From positions 1 through 64,000 of the forward strand of contig JAEZUM010000044.1 in NCBI GenBank assembly GCA_023421075.1: 64,000 nucleotides of DNA. Reading direction: 5' to 3'. Under the pieces are notes generated by a model that saw only the letters and a list, made by a program, of their open reading frames with translations, was not told where the DNA came from and made no database searches. The position numbers were made by a program, and so were the translations under genes. This stretch comes from Bacillota bacterium (lineage in GTDB: Bacteria; Bacillota; Clostridia; Lachnospirales; Lachnospiraceae). Of this stretch, positions 41,768-50,109 are shown in pieces; position 1 is the stretch's first letter; each line of letters opens with the position of its first letter.

Positions 41768-42310
41768 ATGTCTATACAATATGCTATCTTAGGCTTTTTA
41801 AGCTGGAGACCTTCTACCGGCTATGATCTAAAAAAACTGTTTGAGGATTCCACCTTCATGTATTGGTCCGGCAATAATAATCAGATCTATAAATCACTGC
41901 TGTCTCTTCAGGAGGAGGGTCTGGTTAAGAATGAGACCATCCATCAAGAAGGTGCTCCCTCTAAAAAAGTATATACCATTACCAATGAAGGCCTGGAGCG
42001 TTTAAAAAGTTGGGTTATCACTTCTCCTGAAGCACCGGAATTCAGAAAGCCCTTCTTAGTTCAGCTTGCATGGTCCGATCTGCTATCCGATCAAGAATTA
42101 GCAAAGCTATTGTCCGATTACGAAAATGAAGTGCAGCTACAATTAGTTATGCATCAGGAAAGAAAGAGGCGTGGTATCCCCTCCCCAAACCGTACCGAGC
42201 GAGAGACTCTGATCTGGAACAGAATAACAGACAACCTGATTTCCTCCTATCAGAACGAACTGGAATGGGTACAAAACACAGGAAAGGAATTATTTAAGAG
42301 TAAAGAGTAG
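41768..42310 (+). CDS. PadR family transcriptional regulator
   Basis: A 180-residue winged-helix repressor. The N-terminus (YAILGFLSWRPSTGYDLKKLFEDS, IYKSLLSLQEEGLVKNE) is the PadR DNA-binding domain; the C-terminal part is a Vir_act_alpha_C-like helical dimerisation domain. AAAGGAG lies before the ATG. It is 11 bp upstream of an alpha/beta hydrolase gene and under a promoter whose -10 box is covered by a PadR-type dyad. The inducer is unknown. Confidence 0.92.
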   Translation: MSIQYAILGFLSWRPSTGYDLKKLFEDSTFMYWSGNNNQIYKSLLSLQEEGLVKNETIHQEGAPSKKVYTITNEGLERLKSWVITSPEAPEFRKPFLVQLAWSDLLSDQELAKLLSDYENEVQLQLVMHQERKRRGIPSPNRTERETLIWNRITDNLISSYQNELEWVQNTGKELFKSKE

Positions 42311-42321
42311 GAGTGATATGA

Positions 42322-43197
42322 ATGAAAAGAATCGATATGTCATCCTTTGGCCCTGTCTATCGGTCCCCAGAAGGAAAAGAAGAAATACAAAGGAAGTATG
42401 ACGAGATCTTAAAGCAATGCCCTGTCGCATATGAGGAACTCCATGTTAATACGAGTTACGGGAATACTTATGTCATCCGAAGCGGCGACCATTCTCTGCC
42501 GGCTTTACTTCTGCTCCACGGAACCAGCTCTAATTCGGCATTTATGCTTGGAGAAATCATAGAATACAGTAAGCATTACTGCGTTTATGCCATTGATATT
42601 CCCGGTGAGCCCGGCAAGAGCGAGGAACGCCAATATTCTTTAGTTCATACCGTATATTATTCCTGGCTGAAGGAACTCATCGATCAGCTTAGCCTAACGA
42701 ATGTATCTATTCTGGGATTATCCTTAGGCGGTTGGCTCATAACCGGCTTTGCATCTCGATATCCGAACTATGTGGAGAAGCTGGTCCTTTTATGTCCGTC
42801 AGGAATCGGAAAACAACGAGTTTCCTTCATATTCAAGGCAGTATTCTATATGCTTCAAGGAGATCGGGGTCGTGATAAGCTGGCAAAGCTAGTCAACGGT
42901 AATCAACCGATACCCAATGAGGTTAAAGAATATACCTCCTTAATTGCTTCTCAGTTTCATCTTCGCAAGGAGCAGGTACCAATCTACCCGGACGAAGAGC
43001 TGAAGCAACTGCAGATGCCTCTCTTGCTTATTGTCGGAGAGAAGGATGTATTGCTGGATTCTAATGATACAGCAAGAAGAATACAGAGGCTTCTGCCTCA
43101 CGCGAGAGTAATGCTTCTACCGGACCATGGGCATGTACTAATCGGACTTCAAGCAGACATTCTTAGGTTTCTATCCGAGCGTTCGCCGGATTATTAG
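42322..43197 (+). CDS. Alpha/beta hydrolase
   Basis: A 291-residue serine hydrolase. LLLHGTSSNS gives the oxyanion-hole region, GLSLGG the nucleophile elbow, VGEKDVLLD the acid and PDHGHVLIG the catalytic His. The substrate is unknown. It is co-transcribed with the PadR regulator 11 bp upstream, so it is probably the regulated enzyme, for example a detoxifying esterase (inference). A long hairpin lies downstream. Confidence 0.88.
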   Translation: MKRIDMSSFGPVYRSPEGKEEIQRKYDEILKQCPVAYEELHVNTSYGNTYVIRSGDHSLPALLLLHGTSSNSAFMLGEIIEYSKHYCVYAIDIPGEPGKSEERQYSLVHTVYYSWLKELIDQLSLTNVSILGLSLGGWLITGFASRYPNYVEKLVLLCPSGIGKQRVSFIFKAVFYMLQGDRGRDKLAKLVNGNQPIPNEVKEYTSLIASQFHLRKEQVPIYPDEELKQLQMPLLLIVGEKDVLLDSNDTARRIQRLLPHARVMLLPDHGHVLIGLQADILRFLSERSPDY

Positions 43198-43264
43198 GAA
43201 ACTATAGAAACATCCTGATTAATCACAAATGACAAAACCCATCCCGCACAAGCTATCACATGCA

Positions 43265-43333
43265 AAGGGGTTGCATCAAAATTTATCGTTAGTCCTATCT
43301 GATGCTAACTCATATATTTTGAAACAACCCCTT
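43265..43333. terminator. Long hairpin between convergent genes
   Basis: AAGGGGTTGcaTCAAAAT pairs with ATTTTGAAACAACCCCTT, two mismatches in 18. The stem resembles the (T)GTTGCAAAA family at 1247 and 62548. It probably terminates both the hydrolase and the truA-like gene. Confidence 0.68.
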
Positions 43334-43347
43334 AACGTTATCACTAA

Positions 43348-44088
43348 TTAGTATTCAATTTCCTGAAGAAACAATCCTTGAGCACTGGCCGGTGCACTGG
43401 CCGTCACGGTAGAATTCAGATCTAAAATCTCCTCTATCTCCTCTGCTTTTCTTGCTCCTAAGCCGATATCGAGCAATGTAGCGACCAACATACGAGCCAT
43501 ATTATGAAGGAAATCATTGGCACGAATCGTGATCTGTATTTCCTTCGAATCCTGATAAAGATCAATGGAATAGATCTCTTTTACGGTAGATTTACTCTTC
43601 TTCACTGTTGAAAAGTCCTTGAAATCATGCTTCCCAATGAGCTTCTTGGCACCTTCTCTCATAGGAACGATATCCGGCATCTTAAAGCAATAGTAAGTAT
43701 ATTTGCGATCAAAGACACTGGGTACATCGCCAATTGCGATTCGATATAAATAGGTCTTCGATTTTGCATTGAGCGTTGCATGAAAGCGTTCCGGAACCTC
43801 CTCCACTTCAATTACTGCGATATCCATTGGAAGATAACGATTAAAATAATTCTTAATCTCATAGAGCTTCAGGCCGGAAGCGGTCTTAAAATTAGCAATC
43901 TGCGCATATGCATGAACTCCTACTTCTGTTCTGCAGCCACAATTAAGCTCCACCTCTTCATCGGTCATCTTCTTGATCAACTCAAGCAGCTTATTCTCAA
44001 TGGTATTCTCTGATTCACCCTTACCGAGTCTCTGCCAGCCATGATATCGACTGCCGTCATATTCCAACGTTAATTTAATATTTCTCAT
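43348..44088 (-). CDS. TruA-like pseudouridine synthase paralogue
   Basis: A 246-residue TruA-family protein, clearly paralogous to the one at 14014 (LTLEYDGSRYHGWQRLGKGE, VGVHAYAQIANFK, FLHNMARMLVATLLDIGLG). The catalytic Asp of the RTDAGVHA motif is replaced: the segment reads CGCRTEVGVHA, with Glu at residue 55. This would impair or alter catalysis if TruA chemistry is strictly Asp-dependent. The start is the ATG at 44088, eight bases after AAGGTG. It lies 33 bp downstream of the MATE gene. It may be a second enzyme with other targets, or an RNA-binding protein. Confidence 0.88.
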   Translation of the reverse strand: MRNIKLTLEYDGSRYHGWQRLGKGESENTIENKLLELIKKMTDEEVELNCGCRTEVGVHAYAQIANFKTASGLKLYEIKNYFNRYLPMDIAVIEVEEVPERFHATLNAKSKTYLYRIAIGDVPSVFDRKYTYYCFKMPDIVPMREGAKKLIGKHDFKDFSTVKKSKSTVKEIYSIDLYQDSKEIQITIRANDFLHNMARMLVATLLDIGLGARKAEEIEEILDLNSTVTASAPASAQGLFLQEIEY

Positions 44089-44120
44089 TTGACACACACC
44101 TTTCTATCTTAAGGAAAAAC

Positions 44121-45482
44121 CTACACAACTCGTTCCGGCAACTGCCTCTTCGTATAGTATATATAATATATGATAAAAAGAACCGAGGTAACGATCCACG
44201 CTAGCGGATAACTATAGATGACCGTACTAACCTGGGGTCGAAGAGGAACGATCGTAAACAGCCAAAGTACACGCAGTGCACACACTCCCAGACTGGTCAG
44301 TATCATCGGCATAAAGGAATCTCCCATTCCGCGTAAGGACCCTGAGAATATCTCAATAAACACATAGGTCCAAAAGGTAGGAACCATAATACGAAGTATC
44401 TCCATTCCCTTATCTACAACCAGCTTATCTGTAGTAAACAGCCAATAAATATATGGTCCGGTGAAATACAGAATGGTACTTAAGCCGACCGCTACCCCTA
44501 ATGCCATACGAAGGCAAACCTTCGCGCCTCTGCGTACGCGGTCATATCTCCCCGCTCCGTAATTCTGACCGACAAAGGTTGTGATGGATATACCAAAGGC
44601 ATTCATGGTCATCCAGAAGATACCGTCGATCTTACCAAAGGCTGTCCAGGCAGCTATGGTATCGGTACCGAAGCTGTTCATATTGGCTTGTATAATGACA
44701 TTGGAGGAAGAATACATCAAGGACTGGAAGCCGGCAGGTAACCCAATTCGAATGATTCTCCTCAACAAATCCTTGTGAAAACGAAGCTCCTTCCATCGTA
44801 GCCGGTAACAATCCTTTGTTCTCATCAGTGTTAAGCAAACCAGGATGGCACTGCATAACTGTGAGATTACTGTAGCCAGTGCAACTCCCATAACGTCCCA
44901 GTGAAATGCAACTACAAAGACAAGATCTAGTACTATATTGATAAAGCAACTAATAATCAGAAAATAAAGAGGTTTTCTCGAATCACCGATTGCACGAAGT
45001 ATGCCTGCTCCGACATTATATACCAGGTTGGCTATCATTCCCGCGAAGTATATTCGAATATAGGTCACAGAGTGGGGCATGATCTCCTCCGGTGTCCCCA
45101 TCATACGAAGAGCCATAGGTGCACCGACCAACCCAAGGATCATGATGATTGCACCTCCGACAATTGCCATGGCAATTGCTGTGTGGACTGCTTTACTAAC
45201 TTCTTCTCTATGCCTTCCTCCATAATATTGTGAAATAGTTACAGTTGCACCGGTAGATATTCCTATAAAAAAACCTACAAATACATTGATCAGCGTTCCT
45301 GTGGCACCGCCTACTGCAGATAACGCTTCCTTTCCTGCAAAACGACCGACTACAATCGCATCCGCTGTATTATAAAGCTGTTGAAAAAATGTTCCGAATA
45401 GCAACGGGAAGAAAAAAATTAATATCTGTTTCCAGATCACTCCTTCTGTGATTACATTGCTGCCCTCTCTTGTACGTACCAT
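44121..45482 (-). CDS. MATE family efflux transporter
   Basis: A multidrug/toxin exporter of 453 residues with twelve membrane helices. The N-terminal signature FFFPLLFGTFFQQLYNTADAIVVGRFAGKEALSAVGG is characteristic (NorM/DinF-like superfamily), as is GLPAGFQSLMYSSSNVIIQANMNSFG at the start of the second half. Driven by Na+ or H+. The start was set to the ATG at 45482 with GAGGAGA upstream; the longer frame is not supported. The truA-like gene follows on the same strand. Confidence 0.9.
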   Translation of the reverse strand: MVRTREGSNVITEGVIWKQILIFFFPLLFGTFFQQLYNTADAIVVGRFAGKEALSAVGGATGTLINVFVGFFIGISTGATVTISQYYGGRHREEVSKAVHTAIAMAIVGGAIIMILGLVGAPMALRMMGTPEEIMPHSVTYIRIYFAGMIANLVYNVGAGILRAIGDSRKPLYFLIISCFINIVLDLVFVVAFHWDVMGVALATVISQLCSAILVCLTLMRTKDCYRLRWKELRFHKDLLRRIIRIGLPAGFQSLMYSSSNVIIQANMNSFGTDTIAAWTAFGKIDGIFWMTMNAFGISITTFVGQNYGAGRYDRVRRGAKVCLRMALGVAVGLSTILYFTGPYIYWLFTTDKLVVDKGMEILRIMVPTFWTYVFIEIFSGSLRGMGDSFMPMILTSLGVCALRVLWLFTIVPLRPQVSTVIYSYPLAWIVTSVLFIIYYIYYTKRQLPERVV

Positions 45483-45762
45483 TGTTCTCCTCTTTTCTAT
45501 TGCAAAACCGACTAACACAGCCCATTTTAAGCCACTATGTTCCAATTCACCATAACTTTCCGTCTACACTTTACTTCCCTGATACAGCGATCAAGGGCAA
45601 TTATAAACCACTTTCTTAAAAATGTATATATGCCTCTTTTTTGTCAATTCATTCCTGTGCAAATATTTGACCCTTCTGCAGATAATATCACTGTGAGAAA
45701 GGGTATTCTATTATTGTAACGTGAAAGTATCTAAAAATCCAGTAAAAAGAAAGGAGTCAAAC

Positions 45763-45918
45763 ATGGATAATAACAAAAACAGAATAAAAGACCGGGAAAA
45801 AAGCAATCCGGAGCTTCGTAAAATGAAGCCGAAGGAAAATGCTGATGTAGGCATCGTTAATGGTCAGGTCATTGGAGTTCACGAAGGAAAACACGAAAGA
45901 AGCCGCTCCGAAAAGTAA
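45763..45918 (+). CDS. Small hydrophilic protein, 51 residues
   Basis: A highly charged protein (many Lys, Glu, Arg, Asn) with a short ordered-looking stretch NADVGIVNGQVIGVHEGKHE. AAAGGAG lies seven bases before the ATG, and two strong hairpins follow, so it is a plausible real gene. I do not recognise a family. Such proteins in Clostridia are sometimes spore-associated, but nothing here proves that. Confidence 0.6.
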   Translation: MDNNKNRIKDREKSNPELRKMKPKENADVGIVNGQVIGVHEGKHERSRSEK

Positions 45919-45936
45919 TCCGGAATACACATAAGT

Positions 45937-45973
45937 TGACGGACAGATTACAAAATCAGTAATCTGTCCGTCA
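45937..45973 (+). terminator. Perfect 15-bp hairpin related to the large palindrome family
   Basis: TGACGGACAGATTAC-aaaatca-GTAATCTGTCCGTCA. The arm GACGGACAGATT also occurs in the repeats at 1247 and 8797, so this may be a deletion derivative. It lacks a T run. Confidence 0.7.
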
Positions 45974-45986
45974 GACTTAAATTCAT

Positions 45987-46020
45987 AACAGGATGAAACA
46001 ATTTATGGTTTCATCCTGTT
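45987..46020. terminator. Terminator between the small gene and uppP
   Basis: Perfect 13-bp stem AACAGGATGAAAC / GTTTCATCCTGTT with T/A-rich flanks. It serves the leftward uppP gene and the rightward small gene. Confidence 0.8.
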
Positions 46021-46041
46021 TCAATTTCGGTTTAAACCGCT

Positions 46042-46863
46042 TTAGCCGAGAAAAACAAAGTAAGCAAGCACTACTACACCAAGTGCAATACGATACCAGC
46101 CGAAGGCCTTGAAATCATTCTTCTTAATAAAGCCCATAAGGAAACGGATCGCAAGCACAGAGACCACGAATGCCGTCAGCATACCCATAGCTAGGACAGC
46201 CAGCTCCGTTCCGGTAAAATGAAACCCGAATTTTACAACCTTGAGTAAGCTCGCTCCAAACATAACCGGAATGGATAAGAAGAAGGAATACTCCGCTGCA
46301 ATATACCTGGAGGTCCCAAGCAGGATTGCTCCTAAAATGGTGGTTCCGGAGCGGGAGGTTCCCGGTATGATGGAAAGAATTTGAATAATACCAATTAATA
46401 AGGCCGTAGTATAGGTAAGCTCACTGAATTTTGTAATCTTCGCGGATCTTCCTTTATTGCGGTTCTCTACAAGAATGAAAAGAATACCATAAACAATCAA
46501 AGTAACGGTTACGGTTTGATAATTATAAAAATTAGCATCAAACCAGTCATCAAATAATACTCCCAAGATTCCTGCGGGTATACATCCTACGAGTACCTTA
46601 AACCAGATATCCCAGGTAGCAGTCTTCTCAGCCTTGGATTTGCTCGGTGCAAAGGGATTCAATTTATTAAAGTATAATATGACAACTGCTAAGATCGCTC
46701 CCAGCTGTATGACAACACGAAACATCTCCATGAATTCATCCGTAACATTTAGATGAATAAATTCCTCTGCTAGAATCATATGCCCCGTACTACTGATTGG
46801 CAGCCACTCCGTGATACCCTCGATGATACCCAGTATGATGACTTTCAATAATTCAATTAACAT
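46042..46863 (-). CDS. uppP: Undecaprenyl-diphosphatase
   Basis: Integral membrane phosphatase (BacA) that dephosphorylates undecaprenyl pyrophosphate to recycle the lipid carrier for peptidoglycan, and which raises bacitracin tolerance. The 273-residue protein has the active-site motifs GIIEGITEWLPISSTGHMI and PGTSRSGTTI and about eight helices. It is monocistronic, with a terminator on its 3' side. Confidence 0.94.
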   Translation of the reverse strand: MLIELLKVIILGIIEGITEWLPISSTGHMILAEEFIHLNVTDEFMEMFRVVIQLGAILAVVILYFNKLNPFAPSKSKAEKTATWDIWFKVLVGCIPAGILGVLFDDWFDANFYNYQTVTVTLIVYGILFILVENRNKGRSAKITKFSELTYTTALLIGIIQILSIIPGTSRSGTTILGAILLGTSRYIAAEYSFFLSIPVMFGASLLKVVKFGFHFTGTELAVLAMGMLTAFVVSVLAIRFLMGFIKKNDFKAFGWYRIALGVVVLAYFVFLG

Positions 46864-47335
46864 AATCTGTACCTATGCCTTTCCCTATTAGTTTTGTCTC
46901 TTTGTTTTGTCGCCTTGTATTTCTTGTTATGATGATAATTACCTTGCATTATATTCCATGGAGTACACTTCCATACGAACAGCTTCATTATATCAGCTTT
47001 CCTACGTTATCTCCATTCCTTTTTAACGACTTCAAAGAATAATTGTCTTCACTGATACATCTAAATTAATTTCCCTCTATCGCATTATCAGCCTTTCACA
47101 TTTTACCATTCCTTTACTACTGACTTCAACCGTAAAATACTTAAGGTTTGCTTAAGTCTCTCTAGCTCTTATACGATTCAAAAGAGGCAGGGAGCAAGCT
47201 CTCTGCCTCTTTTTAGGGTATTAAAGTTCAAACACCTCTATACTTTTGATCAACATAACCATCCCCTTTCCTACGAAATTGACCGGTCACTAGTATTATC
47301 TCACAGTTATTTGAAAATGCATAGGAATAGAACGA
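46864..47335. other. Intergenic region with one terminator
   Basis: About 470 bp between two leftward genes. The only clear element is a terminator (47180-47214). The 300 bases before uppP are AT-rich, with no gene seen. Confidence 0.5.
47180..47214. terminator. Terminator of the CD3324-family gene
   Basis: AAAAGAGGCAG-ggagcaagct-CTGCCTCTTTTT; the inner GAGC/GCTC also pairs. A-run and T-run on the two sides make it bidirectional. Confidence 0.82.
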
Positions 47336-47605
47336 TTATATTGGTTTTTTCCCATATACAATTTTCTTAATGGTATCTTCACCAAGATGGAACCGGTCCG
47401 ACAGGGCTTCGATTGTCTCCCCATGTTCAAACAAATTCATGATTTTTCTGTTTCTTCTGTCAATTGCCTCACGGGCACCACTGACATAGCCCCAGCCTGC
47501 TTTACTACTACGTTTCGGAATATAGACCAGGCTACCCTCGACATATTCCTGAATCTCTTTTAGCAGGCGGGCTGGCAATACATCTGCACCTTTCTTGTAA
47601 TTCAA
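47336..47605 (-). CDS. CD3324 family protein
   Basis: An 89-residue protein of a family widespread in Clostridia. It shows MNYKKGADVLPARLLKEIQEYVEGSLVYIPKR, a conserved middle (GWGYVSGAREAIDRRNRKIMNLFEHG) and a C-terminal helix-turn-helix-like segment (ETIEALSDRFHLGEDTIKKIVYG), so it is probably a DNA-binding protein. The start is TTG at 47605, seven or eight bases after GGAGG. A short overlapping ORF with its own strong ribosome binding site lies upstream. Confidence 0.82.
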   Translation of the reverse strand: MNYKKGADVLPARLLKEIQEYVEGSLVYIPKRSSKAGWGYVSGAREAIDRRNRKIMNLFEHGETIEALSDRFHLGEDTIKKIVYGKKPI

Positions 47606-47663
47606 ATAATAATCCCTCCATAAATATGATGTCCTCTTTCTTGTTACAATCTAAGCTTTTCAT
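47532..47663 (-). CDS. Possible 43-codon ORF overlapping the CD3324 start
   Basis: It begins MKSLDCNKKEDIIFMEGLLF nine or so bases after a very strong AAGGAGGTGGG and runs in another frame over the TTG start of the CD3324-family gene, ending at TAG. The strong site suggests ribosomes load here; the peptide could couple or limit translation of the downstream gene. The protein itself looks like nothing I know. Confidence 0.38.
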   Translation of the reverse strand: MKSLDCNKKEDIIFMEGLLFELQERCRCIASPPAKRDSGICRG

Positions 47664-47729
47664 GGTAAGCCCACCTCCTTAAATTTGATAGTAATAGTAT
47701 AACACAGCGATGCTGTGAATTCTATCCAT

Positions 47730-48515
47730 TTATTTTCTCTTCCAGAAGATCCGAATAATCACTCCGGTACCAATCACCACAGCGATCACCAATATCGCAA
47801 GTATGATAATTTCTGTACTGACACGGGAGTCTGAGGGTTCAGGCAATTCTTCTGCCGGCGGAATGATTGTTACCTGTAGCTGCACTTCACTCCCTTGTAT
47901 CGTCGCATTGGTTGGATCACTCAGACAGATCCATCCTCTGTGCGAATAATAATATTTTACGTGTCCCCACAAACGGCCATCTTTATCCTCATAGGCAAAG
48001 TCAAACTTCGGTCTATCCTCCAGCAGCTTCACAGCACTTTGCGCAGTCCCTGATCCTGGATATTGATAGAATTGGAGTAATTCCTCTCCTGGGTCATAAT
48101 CATCAAATTCTCCTTTATATCCCTGGATATCCCCCTTATGCTCTTCCATGAAGGAGATATCATCATAAATTACTACCAGATCCTTCATTAAGACCCAGCC
48201 GGTACTATCCTCATACACCACGACACCCCACACCCGTTCCTTTTCATCGGTATAGGTAAAGGATACATAGAACTCGGTACCATTCTCCTTGTTCTCTACC
48301 GTCTCCTTCGACTTGGGATTCTTCTTTATCTCGATATATCCTTCCGCGCCATTGGCTATGTAGCTTCTCTCCAGTTGCTTACACTCCTCATAATGTGTAT
48401 TAAAGAAATCATCATTCGGCGTCCAGATGATATCTGCCTGAGCGGACCTGGTAATGAAGCATGCCGTCACAAGACAGGCCAGTATCCCCAGTACTTTTAT
48501 ATAAATCTTCTTCAT
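47730..48515 (-). CDS. Exported SH3-like surface protein with C-terminal anchor
   Basis: A 261-residue protein with a signal peptide (KKIYIKVLGILACLVTACFITRSAQA), two similar domains with GWVLMKDLVV and GWICLSDPTN ends, which look like bacterial SH3-type modules (each has a W-G-V/H-V strand such as RVWGVVVYEDSTGW and RLWGHVKYYYSHRGW), then a Pro-rich linker and one C-terminal membrane helix ending in KRK. I chose the ATG at 48515, behind GGAGG. Function unknown; probably displayed at the outer membrane face. Confidence 0.72.
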   Translation of the reverse strand: MKKIYIKVLGILACLVTACFITRSAQADIIWTPNDDFFNTHYEECKQLERSYIANGAEGYIEIKKNPKSKETVENKENGTEFYVSFTYTDEKERVWGVVVYEDSTGWVLMKDLVVIYDDISFMEEHKGDIQGYKGEFDDYDPGEELLQFYQYPGSGTAQSAVKLLEDRPKFDFAYEDKDGRLWGHVKYYYSHRGWICLSDPTNATIQGSEVQLQVTIIPPAEELPEPSDSRVSTEIIILAILVIAVVIGTGVIIRIFWKRK

Positions 48516-48556
48516 ATCCATCCTCCCATATATAAATCTACAACCTAATCTCTCTT

Positions 48557-48904
48557 CTACAGTAGTATATTCAAGGCCTGACCAATGCAAAACGAAAACA
48601 GATTTGCACCAACTGCAAATACAAAGGGATGCTTAAAGGTTCTCCCATAGGTTCTGTAATAATAGCCTTCCGTAAGAATTGCCAACAACTCTAAGACGAT
48701 AACAACTGCAATCCGGTTCATATTGCCATAGTGAACAGCAATATAATACGACATTACCACCAGAGGATTGGTAAGGATATTAACCATGATGAGAAGTATA
48801 ATATCCTTCTTATCCCGAATACGGCATAAGTATACAAAGCTTACTTCGAGTACCAGCGTTAAAAGTAATGACAATCCAAGTGAATACAAAAGCTCCATAC
48901 CCAT
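48557..48904 (-). CDS. Small membrane protein coupled to the MFS gene
   Basis: A 115-residue protein with four hydrophobic segments. Its ATG overlaps the stop codon of the MFS gene (TAATG), which indicates translational coupling; GGTGGAG lies upstream within that gene. A GYYYRTYGRTFKHPFVFAVGANLFSFCIG segment is near the C-terminus. I do not recognise the family. Likely a partner or co-regulated membrane protein. Confidence 0.7.
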   Translation of the reverse strand: MGMELLYSLGLSLLLTLVLEVSFVYLCRIRDKKDIILLIMVNILTNPLVVMSYYIAVHYGNMNRIAVVIVLELLAILTEGYYYRTYGRTFKHPFVFAVGANLFSFCIGQALNILL

Positions 48905-49932
48905 TACTCCACCACCCTTCTCAGTCCATAGAGCAGTAAGATAAGAGATAAGCCTGCTGCTAGTGAGAAACCTGTTGTGGTTGAGAACACCGGCTTCCAT
49001 TCCAGATAGGGAGGAACAAATCCCAGAAATAGTCCAAACGTCAATAATCCAAAGGAGAATCCCTTACATCCTCCTAATAATCTAGCCACTGCCCAAAGAG
49101 TCAATGGCATTGTCATATTGAAGAAGAATACAGCAGCTACTCCCAATACCGGAATATCAGAAAACAGAAATAACCCGGCTGCTAACCCCAGGGATAGTAT
49201 GCAGGTCCTCTTTACCCCAAGCGGTATAGCCAGAATTCCCCCGAAGATCTTGCCAAGCACTACCGCACCCACGTAAAGGAAAGTCCATAGAGAATTGCTT
49301 TTCCATGCAAAGTTAGAGGTCATTCCAATATACGAGCGAAGGATCACCACCATAAGAAGACCTGCTACAGCAACCATCACACCGGTGGAGCTTAGGAATT
49401 GAAGAGATATAGAAGCATTATTGGATCGGAAGCTCTTCCTGTCTATGTATTGAAGAATTAGTATCAGTAGCAGCATAACGATGAGACTGCTTACTATGAT
49501 TGCAGAAGAAAGTATCTCCTGCTTGCTAAGTAAGCTTCCAAGATAGATTCCCAACGCACCGGGCGATACAAAGATACCGAGAAGCGTCGGTTTTTCCTTC
49601 CCGACATTTAACACCTCAATTCCTCCGCCGATATGAAACATACCATTCCCGATCCCTGCAAGAATTGCCGCCACTACAGCAATCTCACCAAAAAGATATG
49701 CGATAGCCACGATACCGCAGCCTAATGCCGCACAAACAGCATTGCGATTAAAGCGGTCTGCCAGTAGACCGATGGGCATCTGCAGAGCAAAAGCACAGAA
49801 GTTGTATATTAGAAATGCATTGTAGCCCTGCGCTGATGGGACTAACAAACCAAACATCAGAAAAGCACAAGCGAAATCAACCACAAAATGTGCTATGACG
49901 AAGGCAGGTATTATCGTTAATCTTCTGCTCAT
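48904..49932 (-). CDS. Major facilitator superfamily transporter
   Basis: A 342-residue polytopic protein with ten to eleven helices, shorter than the usual 400. The loop between helices 2 and 3 reads QMPIGLLADRFNRNAV, the MFS motif A. Substrate unknown. AGGAGG lies five bases before the ATG at 49932, which I prefer to the longer frame. Its stop codon overlaps the start of a small membrane protein gene. Confidence 0.82.
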   Translation of the reverse strand: MSRRLTIIPAFVIAHFVVDFACAFLMFGLLVPSAQGYNAFLIYNFCAFALQMPIGLLADRFNRNAVCAALGCGIVAIAYLFGEIAVVAAILAGIGNGMFHIGGGIEVLNVGKEKPTLLGIFVSPGALGIYLGSLLSKQEILSSAIIVSSLIVMLLLILILQYIDRKSFRSNNASISLQFLSSTGVMVAVAGLLMVVILRSYIGMTSNFAWKSNSLWTFLYVGAVVLGKIFGGILAIPLGVKRTCILSLGLAAGLFLFSDIPVLGVAAVFFFNMTMPLTLWAVARLLGGCKGFSFGLLTFGLFLGFVPPYLEWKPVFSTTTGFSLAAGLSLILLLYGLRRVVE

Positions 49933-50109
49933 CTTATTCCTCCTAGGTGGAAATCCGGGTGTAGACACCCATATTTTAACATTTATCTACTATAAATTCA
50001 ATGTGCAATTACAAGGAAAAGCCACCGGGCAGTGCCGCAAAGCATTCAGACTGTTTTGCTTTGCTATCTAACCGATGGCTTCTCTTCGCTAATGAAATTT
50101 ATCTGTTAT

